DNA of 64,000 nucleotides from UMGS1002 sp050946195 (GCA_050946195.1 JBMNUI010000002.1:4533-68532); one strand, 5' to 3'. Shown: positions 16,802 through 25,295, counted from the stretch's first letter. Notes: a model not told the origin generated them from the sequence alone. Numbers and translations are program-made.

Positions 16802-16869
16802 ATTATAGCACACTTTTACACTAAAAGGAATATAAAAAAATTGCAAATCATCGCTCAAAATGATATAAT
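16802..16869. promoter_or_regulatory. Divergent promoter region with inverted repeat (GntR operator candidate)
   Basis: On the plus strand TTGCAA (16841-16846), 17-bp spacer and TATAAT (16864-16869) serve the GntR gene. On the minus strand TATAAT (16802-16807) serves the phosphoesterase gene with a weak -35. Between them is a perfect 6-bp inverted repeat CTTTTA-CAC-TAAAAG (16813-16827), located just upstream of the minus -10 and a plausible operator. Confidence 0.55.
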
Positions 16870-16898
16870 AATTTATAAAACATATCAATGGAGCATAT

Positions 16899-17969
16899 AT
16901 GAAGACGACACCGAAATACCGGCAAATCATAAACGACATATGCCAAAAGATAGAATCAGGCGAACTTCGCCCCGGCAGCAAGCTGCCTACCGAGAGGGAG
17001 TTGTCGGAGATGTATAAGGTCAGCCGGATTGTCGCGGTAAACGCCTTGTCGCGCCTTGCCGCGGAAGGGAAGATAACCCGCAAGTCGGGCCGCGGCAGCT
17101 TTGTGGCCTATCCGCCCGAACCCCCTGCCGGTGTAAGAAGAAATATCGCCTTTGTACTCCCGCGGGTTCTCACACCCTACTCGGCATATCTTGCTCAGGC
17201 CACAATTGCCGAAGCCCGGAAAAGGGGGCTTATCTGCTCTCTTTATTACTCCGAAAACAACCTTGCAACAGAAGAAGACATAATAGGCTTTCTCTCGGAT
17301 GGGCAGACCGCGGGGATTTTAATTTATCCCTGCAGTCTGGGGGCATATAACCGTAAGCTTATATCGCTCAGCGAGGCGTCATTTCCGCTAGTGCTTGTAG
17401 ACCATGATCTGCCCGGTCTCGGTATTCCGTGTGTACAGACCGACAATAAAATGGCAGCCAGGCTTGCGGTATACTATCTTGCCGACCGCGGACATACCAA
17501 AATCGCCCTCTGCTCGCACAACTCAAGCTACACAATTTCGCTGACCGACCGGATCTCGGGCTTTCTCGGCGCCATGGCCGACCGGAATATAATGGTCAAT
17601 CCCGCCCTTATAATCACCGAAATGAGGCGCCCCGAGGAGATGCAGAGGCTGCGCGACATTGTTCGCCAGCGGCTGGCCACCGCCTATATCTGCCTCAACG
17701 CCTACACATGGAATATCCTGCGCGGTGAGCTGAGCGCCGCCGGCCAAAGCTGTCCCGGCGATGTTTCGGTCATTGCGGTTGACCGCTCGGGACTGCTCGG
17801 CAATCCCGCCGAGGAGCCGACGCACATACATCAGGATGCCGAAGGAATCGCCGCCCATGCGGTGCGGCTTTTGTGTGAGCGCATGGAGGGCAAGCCTGCC
17901 GCCGAATGTGAGTCGCTGGCAATTGCACCCACCCTTGTCGAGGGCTTCTCAACGGCTCCTCTCAATTGA
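16899..17969 (+). CDS. GntR-family regulator with LacI-type sugar-binding domain
   Basis: A 356-residue transcription factor with an N-terminal GntR winged helix (residues 1-70, with PGSKLPTERELSEMYKVSR and GKITRKSGRGSFVA) joined to a periplasmic-binding-protein-like effector domain (about 80-350, with NIAFVLPRVLTPYSAYLAQ, VVLVDHDLPGL-like and ISVIAVDRSG-like segments). This AraR-like architecture (GntR head, LacI/GalR-type sensor) typically represses sugar-utilisation genes until the sugar binds. It is divergent from the phosphoesterase/solute-binding-protein pair, so it probably controls them. SD TGGAG precedes ATG 16899. The effector is unknown. Confidence 0.87.
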   Translation: MKTTPKYRQIINDICQKIESGELRPGSKLPTERELSEMYKVSRIVAVNALSRLAAEGKITRKSGRGSFVAYPPEPPAGVRRNIAFVLPRVLTPYSAYLAQATIAEARKRGLICSLYYSENNLATEEDIIGFLSDGQTAGILIYPCSLGAYNRKLISLSEASFPLVLVDHDLPGLGIPCVQTDNKMAARLAVYYLADRGHTKIALCSHNSSYTISLTDRISGFLGAMADRNIMVNPALIITEMRRPEEMQRLRDIVRQRLATAYICLNAYTWNILRGELSAAGQSCPGDVSVIAVDRSGLLGNPAEEPTHIHQDAEGIAAHAVRLLCERMEGKPAAECESLAIAPTLVEGFSTAPLN

Positions 17970-18289
17970 TTTTGTTATATCAATCAAACACCCCCGCTGC
18001 TTGCCGGCATTATAATAATAAACCAAATCGGGCGGATTATGTGAACATAATATTACCGAATTGTATTTAATTGTTTGCTGATATTGAAATTTTTTGTTAA
18101 TATTTTGTGAACCAGGCTTATTTTTGTTTATTTTGCTTGTTAAATTCCACAGAATTGCAGTCTGCCCGCAAAGCATTACACAAAAATGATATATCATTTA
18201 TAAAGCCCTCCCGACCCGGCCTGGTTTGACAATGCGGGGGTTGTTTGCTATAATTTGATTGCCAAAATAAAACATGGGGGGCTTGAAAG
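17970..18289. other. AT-rich intergenic region with palindrome and consensus promoter
   Basis: This 320-bp region holds no gene. It contains a perfect 16-bp palindrome AAATGATATATCATTT (18184-18199). Further right is a consensus plus-strand promoter for the GLUG protein: TTGACA (18226-18231), 17-bp spacer, TATAAT (18249-18254). The palindrome, 27 bp upstream of the -35, could be an activator or repressor site. Confidence 0.7.
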
Positions 18290-19705
18290 ATGAAAAGATT
18301 AATACCTGTAATTATATCGGCTTTACTTATATTCTGGTCTCTCACATTGCTGCCGGCAAGTGCTGCGGAGGAGTGGATACCGATATCCACGCCGCAGGAG
18401 CTGGCCGACATAGGCAAAAACCTGTCGGGCAACTATTATCTTACCCAAAACATTGATCTTACCGGCTTTGAATGGGATTCTATTGGCACCGACCCGTTCA
18501 AGGGGGTTCTTGACGGCAACGGCTTTATCATCATGAATCTGTCCTGCGAGTCATATATGAACCGAGTCGGCGGCCTGTTCATGCAAAACGAAGGGACTAT
18601 CAAAAACCTCTGCCTGTATAATTTTTCAATAACCGCAAAGGATGTGCAGTATGACAACGTCGGCGCGATATGCGGGGTGAACTACGGCATAATAGATAAC
18701 TGCCATGTTTACGGCACGATAAACAACCCGGTAGCGCAGTATGTCGGAATGATCAGCGGGCTGAACTACGGAACGATAACAAACTGCTCGACGGCAGGCT
18801 CGATTAAGGCTGCGTATCATGTAGGCGGGCTTGCCGGCCAGAACCGTGATTTGGGGACGATACAGAACTGCGTCAATTACACCTCGATAACAATTGCCCA
18901 TAACCGCGCCGGCGGCATAGCCGGAACACAGCAGACCAACACGGGAGCCGAATACTGCATACTCAACTGCATCAACTACGGAGACATAATCGCCGAGCCC
19001 TGCACCGACAGTGATTCCCACGGCTCGGCAGGCGGGATTGTCGGGCACTACCAGAAGGACAACTGCCCGGTCGTAAACAGCATTACCTTCGGGCAGCTGA
19101 CAGGAAAGTGCTGTTTTTCGGCAACGGTCGGAAACCCGACCCAAAGCGCGATTGAATCGGTTGAAAACTGCTATTACCTTGCCGGCTGCCAGACAAACAC
19201 CGCAGTCATAAACCCCTCGCTTGAAAAAGGAACCGAGTTTACTCTGAGCAATGTTGGTTCTGTTATATCAAAGCTCGGAGACGCATTTGCCGCAAACACC
19301 GGTATTGACTCGGCCACATATCCGATAATCATCACAACCTTCTGGGGGGACGGTTTCAGCTCCTATCATTACTATGACGCCCGCGAGCTTGCGGCCGCTG
19401 TCGACCTGACAAAACCTGCTGCTGTCAGTACCACCGAATACAAGCCAGCCGAGACCACGCCGGCAGAGACCACAACGGCTCAACCCGATGAGACCACAAC
19501 CGCCCCGGTCGACGATATTACAACTTATGAGGAAACCACCGCACCGCCTCAGTCCGACGGGACCACAACAGCCAGGGATACAACGAAAGCATCCACCGAC
19601 GGCACCAAAAAGAGCTGCAAATCGGTGTTGGGTCCGGAAGTTGGCCTCATATCAGCAGTGTCTGCCGCTGTAATAGTCATGATGCAAAGGAAGAAAAGAC
19701 GGTAA
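18290..19705 (+). CDS. GLUG-repeat cell-surface protein with Thr-rich stalk
   Basis: A 471-residue secreted protein. A signal peptide (residues 1-25, ending ASA-AEE) is followed by a beta-helix-like region (about 30-345) made of degenerate GLUG-type repeats such as VGGLFMQNEGTIKNLCLYN, VGAICGVNYGIIDNCHVYG and VGMISGLNYGTITNCSTAG. A stalk of ETTTA/TT-rich sequence (about 375-440) and a C-terminal hydrophobic segment ending RKKRR follow. This looks like a membrane- or wall-anchored adhesin or polysaccharide-binding protein. No LPXTG precedes the segment; KSVLGPEVG is at that place, so anchoring is probably by the membrane. It is monocistronic with its own promoter and terminator. SD GGGGGG. Confidence 0.78.
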   Translation: MKRLIPVIISALLIFWSLTLLPASAAEEWIPISTPQELADIGKNLSGNYYLTQNIDLTGFEWDSIGTDPFKGVLDGNGFIIMNLSCESYMNRVGGLFMQNEGTIKNLCLYNFSITAKDVQYDNVGAICGVNYGIIDNCHVYGTINNPVAQYVGMISGLNYGTITNCSTAGSIKAAYHVGGLAGQNRDLGTIQNCVNYTSITIAHNRAGGIAGTQQTNTGAEYCILNCINYGDIIAEPCTDSDSHGSAGGIVGHYQKDNCPVVNSITFGQLTGKCCFSATVGNPTQSAIESVENCYYLAGCQTNTAVINPSLEKGTEFTLSNVGSVISKLGDAFAANTGIDSATYPIIITTFWGDGFSSYHYYDARELAAAVDLTKPAAVSTTEYKPAETTPAETTTAQPDETTTAPVDDITTYEETTAPPQSDGTTTARDTTKASTDGTKKSCKSVLGPEVGLISAVSAAVIVMMQRKKRR

Positions 19706-19763
19706 TTTTAACAAAAACTCCCGAAAACACTGCGTTTTCAGAGGTTTTACTCCACAAGAATAC

Positions 19764-19797
19764 AAAAGGCCGCATCAGGCTGATGCGGCCTTTTTGC
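19764..19797 (+). terminator. Terminator of GLUG protein gene
   Basis: A long GC-rich stem AAGGCCGCATCA/TGATGCGGCCTT is followed by TTTTT. Confidence 0.9.
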
Positions 19798-19881
19798 GTA
19801 GTTTGTAATGGACTTCAGCAGTGCAATTACATTTGTCCGAACCGGCCGAAACACAGATGGGACTACATTTCTTTTCACGCA

Positions 19882-19942
19882 GGCAGGCGGCCTGATAAAA
19901 TTTGCCTGCCGACTTGAAAAAAGCTCGGGCGGGGTGTATAAT
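19882..19942 (+). promoter_or_regulatory. glnA promoter with upstream inverted repeat
   Basis: TTGAAA (19914-19919), 17-bp spacer and TATAAT (19937-19942). A 7-bp inverted repeat GGCAGGC/GCCTGCC (19882-19888, 19904-19910) abuts the -35 and could bind a nitrogen regulator. The rest of the 300-bp gap holds nothing recognisable. Confidence 0.65.
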
Positions 19943-20002
19943 AAACCAAAATTTAATCTCGGTAATTGTTTTTACAACAAAAAACATACAGGGGAGATGA
20001 CG

Positions 20003-21436
20003 ATGTTTAGCAGTTTCAAGGAAGCAAAGGAATTCTGTGCCGAAAACCAGATTAAAATGATCGACTTTAAAATGGTCGACATTGACGGCCGCTGGCGCCA
20101 TCTGACAATACCCGAGGTGCGCTTTGAGGAGCGCCTGCTCGAGACCGGTATCGGGTTTGACGGCTCAAACTACGGCTATGCAAAGGTCGAGAAGAGCGAC
20201 ATGGTTTTTGTCCCGATTCTATCCACGGCAATAATCGACGAATTTGCCGAGGTACCGACCCTCTCGATGATAGGCGACATCATGGTAATCGACCTGCCCG
20301 ACAACCGCCCCTTCGACCAGTATCCGAGAAATGTGGCCAAAAACGCCGAGAGGTACATGCGCGAGCTGGGCATCGCCGATCAGATGATAATCGGCCCGGA
20401 GTTTGAGTTCCACCTCTTTGACAACGTAAATTATCAGACCGAGGGGAACAAGGTCTCCTTTCAGGTCGACACAAGGCAGGCCTCATGGAACACCGGCTGC
20501 CAGTCGGCCGACAACAAGGGCTTTAAGATCGACCGCAAGGCGGGGTATCACGCCGACCTTCCACACGATATCACATACGACTTGAGGAGCAAGATATGCC
20601 TTTTGCTTGAAAAGTACGGCGTCAAGGTCAAGTACCACCATCATGAGGTCGGCGGCTCGGGCCAGGTGGAGGTCGAGGTCGAGACGGGCGAACTGACCGA
20701 GATGGCCGACAAGACCATGATACTGAAATATGTCGTAAAAAATGCCGCGCTCAAGGACGGCAGGACCGCGACCTTCATGCCGAAACCGCTCTACAACGAG
20801 GCCGGAAACGGTATGCATGTGCACATGCACCTTTTCAAGGACGGACAGCTGATTTTCTACGATGAAAAGGGCTATGCACAGCTCAGCGAAACCGCGCTGA
20901 ACTTTATCGGCGGACTGCTCACGCACGCCTCCTCGCTCTGCGCCCTCACAAACCCCTCTACCAACTCCTTCAAGCGGCTGGTTCCCGGATTTGAGGCGCC
21001 GGTGACCCTCGGGTATGCCACCTCCAATCGAAGCGCCGTGATAAGAATTCCGGCATACGCGAAGGCGCCCGACCAGAAGCGCTTCGAGCTCAGAAGCCCC
21101 GACGCTACCTGCAACCCCTATTACGCCTATGCCGCGATTCTTATGGCCGGAATTGACGGTATAATAAAGAAAATAGACCCCTCAAAACAGGGTTGGGGGC
21201 CGTTTGACTTCAACCTGTATGATTTGCCCGAAGCAGAAAAAGCCAAAATAAAGTCGCTGCCGAGAAGCCTTGATGAGGCGCTTGACGCGCTTGAGGCCGA
21301 CCACGAATACCTCACACAGGGCGGGGTTTTCCCAAAGGAGCTGATTTTGACCTGGCTCAAAAAAAAGCGCAGCGAGGCAATGCGGATCAATATGATAACC
21401 CACCCCGCCGAATATGAGGCGTATTACGACCTGTAA
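20003..21436 (+). CDS. glnA: Glutamine synthetase, type I
   Basis: A cytoplasmic dodecameric enzyme that makes glutamine from glutamate, ammonia and ATP. The 477 residues include the beta-grasp head (KMVDIDGRWRHLTIPE), the metal-binding region GPEFEFHLFD, the ATP/metal segment GNGMHVHMHLF, and SPDATCNPYYAYAAILMAG. The C-terminus contains NLYDLP, matching the adenylylation-loop tyrosine of GSI-beta enzymes, and ends MITHPAEYEAYYDL as in that class, rather than with the B. subtilis-type (GSI-alpha) tail. Start ATG 20003 was chosen for its spacing from SD AGGGGAG; ATG 19997 is too close. It is a single-gene unit with promoter and terminator. Confidence 0.95.
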   Translation: MFSSFKEAKEFCAENQIKMIDFKMVDIDGRWRHLTIPEVRFEERLLETGIGFDGSNYGYAKVEKSDMVFVPILSTAIIDEFAEVPTLSMIGDIMVIDLPDNRPFDQYPRNVAKNAERYMRELGIADQMIIGPEFEFHLFDNVNYQTEGNKVSFQVDTRQASWNTGCQSADNKGFKIDRKAGYHADLPHDITYDLRSKICLLLEKYGVKVKYHHHEVGGSGQVEVEVETGELTEMADKTMILKYVVKNAALKDGRTATFMPKPLYNEAGNGMHVHMHLFKDGQLIFYDEKGYAQLSETALNFIGGLLTHASSLCALTNPSTNSFKRLVPGFEAPVTLGYATSNRSAVIRIPAYAKAPDQKRFELRSPDATCNPYYAYAAILMAGIDGIIKKIDPSKQGWGPFDFNLYDLPEAEKAKIKSLPRSLDEALDALEADHEYLTQGGVFPKELILTWLKKKRSEAMRINMITHPAEYEAYYDL

Positions 21437-21440
21437 TACA

Positions 21441-21480
21441 GAAAGGCCGTGCTTCCGACAATCGGAAGCGCGGCCTTCTA
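21441..21480. terminator. Bidirectional hairpin between glnA and dgoK
   Basis: A long stem AAGGCCGTGCTTCCGA with TCGGAAGCGCGGCCTT (one mismatch pair) lies between the convergent gene ends. The T-tracts on both sides are short. Confidence 0.65.
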
Positions 21481-21497
21481 TATGGCCTGTATGTAAT

Positions 21498-22499
21498 CTA
21501 TCCGCGGTGACGGGCAAGATACTCCTTATAAACACAAAGGGCACCGACTGCCGGCGCACGCCGCGCCGTCTCGTCGTCGACCTCGACAATGTTCTCAACT
21601 CCGGCATGCCCGAGCAGGATGACGAAAATTGAGCGCAACGGCCTGCCGCCTCCGACTATTACTTTTATGTCGCGGGTTTCTTGGCGGCAGGTTTCTTTTG
21701 CTGTGAGTATGTCGTCGCGCAGCAGGGCGCCGACAAAGAAATTCGCCGCCTCGTCGCAATTCCAGTCGCCGAGAGTCTGCACCATGCGGGCCTTGATTAG
21801 CGAGGGGGAGACGCCGTGGCGCGAGCAGTAGTCAAAGCCCCATGTGAGCTTCTCGGGGATTATCGTCCTTATCACCGGCCGGGGCAAAGAATATCGCAGA
21901 ATCGTGTGCCCTGATATGGCGGCGATAAACTCGCCGCACATTCCGGTTAGAATCGACACAATTCTGCCGGTGCCGTCAACCTCGATAGCCTTGTTGTATG
22001 AGCCGGGCAGGGTTATGATGAAATTCCCGCTAAGGCCGAGCTGGGCCATTATCCCGTATGTCTCGCACTCTTCGCCGCTCATCGAGTCGCGCAAAAAGAT
22101 CTTTTTATCCTCGTCGCGCTCGTCGGGGTCGGGCAACGTCTTTACACCGGGAATAAATAAAATCGGGATTTTGGTTATCTCCTCCATCACCACAAGCCGT
22201 GCGGCGGCGGCGCTTTCCGCAACGCCGGCCGGCGCTCTGGCATGGGGCAACTGATATATGCCCATGTCCGAGGCAAGGACCCCCGAGGAGAGGATTGCTT
22301 CAATTTCCTTCTCCTCCAGCGAGTTGCGCTCGAGCAGCTCTTTTATAGAGGAGACAAGCGCGGCTTTGAGGGGGGCGGAGGTTCCCTCAAAGGCGGTATT
22401 GCGGGCTCCGGCCTCCCGGCGGATCTCGTCGAGAATCACCTTCCCGTCAAACAGCCGGCAGCGCATGTTGGTGGCCCCGCAGTCCACAGCTATAAACAT
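21498..22499 (-). CDS. dgoK: 2-dehydro-3-deoxygalactonokinase (DgoK family)
   Basis: A sugar kinase of the DgoK family that phosphorylates 2-dehydro-3-deoxy-galactonate in the De Ley-Doudoroff pathway. Family features are the N-terminal phosphate loop FIAVDCGATNMRCRLFDG, the signature FLRDSMSGEECETYG (about residues 135-150) and the C-terminal VIVGGGRPLRSIF. About 333 residues, slightly longer than typical. ATG 22499 is preferred because SD GAGGTGA lies 8 nt upstream; a GTG 12 bp earlier is too close to it. The aldolase and dehydratase of the pathway are not in the window. Substrate specificity between KDGal and KDG-like acids cannot be fixed from sequence. Confidence 0.82.
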   Translation of the reverse strand: MFIAVDCGATNMRCRLFDGKVILDEIRREAGARNTAFEGTSAPLKAALVSSIKELLERNSLEEKEIEAILSSGVLASDMGIYQLPHARAPAGVAESAAAARLVVMEEITKIPILFIPGVKTLPDPDERDEDKKIFLRDSMSGEECETYGIMAQLGLSGNFIITLPGSYNKAIEVDGTGRIVSILTGMCGEFIAAISGHTILRYSLPRPVIRTIIPEKLTWGFDYCSRHGVSPSLIKARMVQTLGDWNCDEAANFFVGALLRDDILTAKETCRQETRDIKVIVGGGRPLRSIFVILLGHAGVENIVEVDDETARRAPAVGALCVYKEYLARHRG

Positions 22500-22535
22500 G
22501 TGTTCCGTCACCTCGCGGTTTTATGTTCACCTGCA

Positions 22536-22564
22536 ATTATAGCCGCCCGATGCAAAAAAAGCAA
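22536..22564 (-). promoter_or_regulatory. Promoter of dgoK
   Basis: On the minus strand TTGCTT (22559-22564), 17-bp spacer and TATAAT (22536-22541). Confidence 0.7.
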
Positions 22565-22596
22565 CTGTTTTTCGGCAAAAAGAGGCAAAATTAAAA

Positions 22597-22737
22597 ATGC
22601 AGGATTACATTGATGTATTACAACAAAGGGTAAAAAGAGCAAAAACAGCTTCAAATGTGAGTTTGTCCTCTTCCTCATCAGACATCTTTAAAGGTTATTA
22701 TACTTTTTCTCTACCTCCAATATTCGCTAACGAATAA
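22597..22737 (+). CDS. Possible small protein, 46 residues
   Basis: In an otherwise empty 450-bp gap, a frame begins MQDYIDVLQQRVKRAKTASN and continues through a Ser-run to end at TAA 22735. A weak SD (AGAGG) lies 11 nt upstream. The N-terminal half could form an amphipathic helix. The base composition is more AT-rich than neighbouring genes. It may be a real small protein, a fragment or chance; no family is recognised. Confidence 0.25.
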   Translation: MQDYIDVLQQRVKRAKTASNVSLSSSSSDIFKGYYTFSLPPIFANE

Positions 22738-22837
22738 TCGGACTTATATCATCCAAATGTGGACGATTAGGTTGTTTTTATCAAAAGCGCTGAGTTGTTC
22801 TGTCATGCAAAGTACGGCGCTTGTTCCCGAATCTCTT

Positions 22838-22888
22838 GCGTATCGGTTGAGCGTATCGGTTGACACAAAAGCCGGTAAGTTGTATAAT
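22838..22888 (+). promoter_or_regulatory. Promoter with 13-bp tandem duplication over the -35 region
   Basis: A 13-bp sequence GCGTATCGGTTGA occurs twice in tandem (22838-22850, 22851-22863). The second copy continues into a perfect -35 TTGACA (22860-22865), followed by a 17-bp spacer and TATAAT (22883-22888). The promoter drives the metallophosphoesterase. Confidence 0.85.
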
Positions 22889-22950
22889 ATTTGGGTTATA
22901 GAACGCGCAAAGCTCTTTGCCTAACGGAAATTTTCACATGGGGGGTCAGC

Positions 22951-24063
22951 ATGAACAGCATTCCTGATGCTTTTCTTACAAAGCCTATTGTCTACGCCAT
23001 ACGGGACAGCTGTCAGATCATGGTGCCGGTCACCTGCGAGTGTGTCATGTGGGTGAGGGTCGGCGAGCGGAATTATTACGACGACTCAGGCGGAATCCTT
23101 CGTTCGGATACCACCATCCACCGCATGACGGTTCCGATGTCGGAGCTCGACCGCGAGAGGCAATATACAGTGTGCTTCCGAAGGATGCCTGAGCGCAAGC
23201 CGTATTTTACCGAACCCGGCGAGGTCGAGTGCTACACCTCGGTCTTCCGCCCGGTCACTTCATCGCCGATACGGATATACCACATTGCCGACGCACACAA
23301 TCAGGTCGAGAAGCCGGTCGCGGCCGGAAAATTCTTCGGGAGCAAGCTTGACCTTTTGATACTCAACGGCGACATTCCAAACCACAGCGGAAAAATCGAG
23401 TATTTCTCCGCAATTCACCAGATAGCCTCACAGATAACCGGGGGCGAAATTCCGGTCGTCTTCTCACGCGGCAACCATGACATGCGCGGAGTCTGTGCCG
23501 AAAAGCTTGCCGACCACACCCCGACAGACAACGGAAGAACCTACTATTCATTCAGGCTTGGCAGGCTCTGGGGACTGGTTCTCGACTGCGGTGAGGATAA
23601 GCCCGACGACAATCCCGAATATGGACATACCATCTGTTGCGAGGACCTGCGCCGCCGCGAAACCGAGTACATAGAGTCGATTATCGCCTCAAGCGAGAGA
23701 GAATATGCCGCCGAGGGTGTTGAGAACAGGATTGTCATAGTACATATTCCCTTCACATACACCCCCAAACCGCCCTTCAATATTGAAATCGACACCTATA
23801 CACACTGGGCAAAACTGCTTCGCGAACATATAAAACCCCAGCTTATGATCTGCGGTCATGTTCACAAGTGCTTTATCAGTCCGGTGGGCGGTCCTCGTGA
23901 CAACAAGGGGCAACCCTGCACACTCGTCTGCGCCTCGATGCCTGTCAAGGACGGGCCTTTCTGGGGCGGGGCCTTTACTCTCTACCCCGACCGCTGCAAT
24001 GTTAAATTTACAAACAGCGAGGGCGAGATATCCGAGGACAGCGATATAATTTTTGAACCATAA
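22951..24063 (+). CDS. Calcineurin-like metallophosphoesterase with N-terminal beta domain
   Basis: A 370-residue protein without a clear signal peptide. Residues 1 to about 105 form an Fn3-like N-terminal domain as in purple-acid-phosphatase-type proteins. The catalytic domain has a dinuclear metal site: YHIADAHNQ (D-x-H, about 112-120), LNGDIPNH (about 137), SRGNHDMRG (about 169), IVIVHIPFTY (about 265) and MICGHVHKC (about 300). The usual GDxxDH is GDIPNH here, and the first motif is ADAH rather than GDxH. The substrate is unknown. Start ATG 22951 has SD GGGGGGT. It is monocistronic with terminator 24073. Confidence 0.83.
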   Translation: MNSIPDAFLTKPIVYAIRDSCQIMVPVTCECVMWVRVGERNYYDDSGGILRSDTTIHRMTVPMSELDRERQYTVCFRRMPERKPYFTEPGEVECYTSVFRPVTSSPIRIYHIADAHNQVEKPVAAGKFFGSKLDLLILNGDIPNHSGKIEYFSAIHQIASQITGGEIPVVFSRGNHDMRGVCAEKLADHTPTDNGRTYYSFRLGRLWGLVLDCGEDKPDDNPEYGHTICCEDLRRRETEYIESIIASSEREYAAEGVENRIVIVHIPFTYTPKPPFNIEIDTYTHWAKLLREHIKPQLMICGHVHKCFISPVGGPRDNKGQPCTLVCASMPVKDGPFWGGAFTLYPDRCNVKFTNSEGEISEDSDIIFEP

Positions 24064-24072
24064 AAAATATTT

Positions 24073-24107
24073 CCGCCTGCGCTTTATGCAGGGCGGGTAT
24101 CTTTTTG
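24073..24107 (+). terminator. Terminator of metallophosphoesterase gene
   Basis: The stem CCGCCTGC pairs with GCAGGGCGG (one bulge; 24073-24080, 24088-24096), followed by TATCTTTTTG. Confidence 0.75.
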
Positions 24108-24149
24108 TCCTTGAAATCCTGCTTTACTTATATCAGTCGGTGTTTTTTC

Positions 24150-24178
24150 TTGACATTGAACTAAAATTAGGCTATAAT
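24150..24178 (+). promoter_or_regulatory. Consensus promoter of tmk operon
   Basis: Perfect TTGACA (24150-24155), 17-bp spacer and perfect TATAAT (24173-24178). Confidence 0.9.
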
Positions 24179-24227
24179 CATAATATGGAAGGATGTAAAA
24201 TTCGTCTTTGGGCGGCGCGAGGCTGAG

Positions 24228-24863
24228 ATGACCGATAAAGACAACAGAACCGGAAAATTCATAGTGTTTGAGGGACTTGACGGCTCGGGCAAGACAAAGC
24301 ATATAGGCCTGCTGAAGGAACACCTTGTCCAACGTGGCCGGCGAGCTCATGTCACCGCCGAGCCGACAAATTCCCAGCTTGGCGGGATGCTGCGCGACGC
24401 CCTCTCGGGAATCACGCAACGATCGCCCTGTGAGATGGCGGCGCTTTTCCTGCTCGACCGGATTTTCCACAATGTCAACCCGGTCTCGGGAATAAACAAA
24501 ATGCTATCCGACGGATATGATGTCATTTGTGACAGATACTATTATTCGTCACTGGCATATCAGGGGACCGAGACCGATTTTGACTGGGTTGTGGCGATGA
24601 ATATCAACTGCCCCGAGATCCGGCGCCCCGACCTCTGTATTTTCCTTGACCTTGACCCCGACACCTGCATTAAACGCCTGCAGAGACGGACCACGACCGA
24701 CATTTACGAAACAAAAGAAAGGCTTGAAAAATACCGGGCGGCCTATTTTCGGGTCTTTGACCTGCTCGACGACCGGGTGATTGTTGTCAACACGGCCGAC
24801 GAAATAGAGGTTGCCGCGGAGAAGATTGCCAAGGCGGCCGACGATATCTGTAATATTACCTAA
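24228..24863 (+). CDS. tmk: Thymidylate kinase
   Basis: This enzyme phosphorylates dTMP to dTDP using ATP, an essential step of dTTP synthesis. The P-loop FEGLDGSGKT is at residues 14-23. VICDRYYYSSLAYQG (about 102-116) is the conserved DR(Y/F) substrate-binding segment. PDLCIFLDLDPDTCIKRL and the lid RRTTTDIYET follow. The 211-residue length is typical. It is the first gene of a likely operon with a small membrane protein, cysS and gtrA, all on the same strand and tightly spaced. Confidence 0.95.
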   Translation: MTDKDNRTGKFIVFEGLDGSGKTKHIGLLKEHLVQRGRRAHVTAEPTNSQLGGMLRDALSGITQRSPCEMAALFLLDRIFHNVNPVSGINKMLSDGYDVICDRYYYSSLAYQGTETDFDWVVAMNINCPEIRRPDLCIFLDLDPDTCIKRLQRRTTTDIYETKERLEKYRAAYFRVFDLLDDRVIVVNTADEIEVAAEKIAKAADDICNIT

Positions 24864-24878
24864 AGGAGGTAGGATGAG

Positions 24879-25271
24879 ATGTGTGACGGGTGGTACCGCA
24901 AATACCGTGCGCCTAAGAAAAAGAAGAAGAGTGCTCTTGCATGGATTGTTGCCGCGCTGGCCTTTGTCGCCCTCTGCCCGCTGGCGGTAAAGCGCGACAA
25001 GGAAAAGGGTGAATGGGGCATAGCCTCGCTCCTGCTCTTTGTCGGTTGCAGGCCGTCTGCGAAAAAAGAGGGCGGGCGTGAGCTGACAATCTCAATTCCG
25101 GGATATTCGCATATAAAGTCAATCTGCAAATCGGTCTGCGGATGCAAAAAGAACGCGTCCGACACCTTCGAGGCCGGCAACAATGGTGATGCCGAGGATT
25201 TTGACCTTTCCGAGCTGATGGGCGAGACCTCCGGCAACATTACCCCAGATGTCACAATATCCGAGGAATAA
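24879..25271 (+). CDS. Small single-pass membrane protein, hypothetical
   Basis: A 130-residue protein of unknown function. A basic N-terminus (RAPKKKKKS) is followed by a membrane helix at about residues 18-36 (LAWIVAALAFVALCPLAV), a Cys-containing segment with LLLFVGC and CKSVCGCKK (five cysteines in the C-terminal part), and an acidic tail. SD AAAGGAGGT lies 8 nt upstream of ATG 24879, immediately after tmk. The strong SD and operon position support a real gene. Residues CKSVCGC could bind metal or form disulfides (inference). Confidence 0.6.
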   Translation: MCDGWYRKYRAPKKKKKSALAWIVAALAFVALCPLAVKRDKEKGEWGIASLLLFVGCRPSAKKEGGRELTISIPGYSHIKSICKSVCGCKKNASDTFEAGNNGDAEDFDLSELMGETSGNITPDVTISEE

Positions 25272-25295
25272 TTGTAAGAAAGTCAAATTCTCAGT

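Noticed and set aside
25272..25295. T-box leader before cysS
   Set aside because: Only 24 bp separate it from the upstream gene; no T-box sequence or terminator is present.
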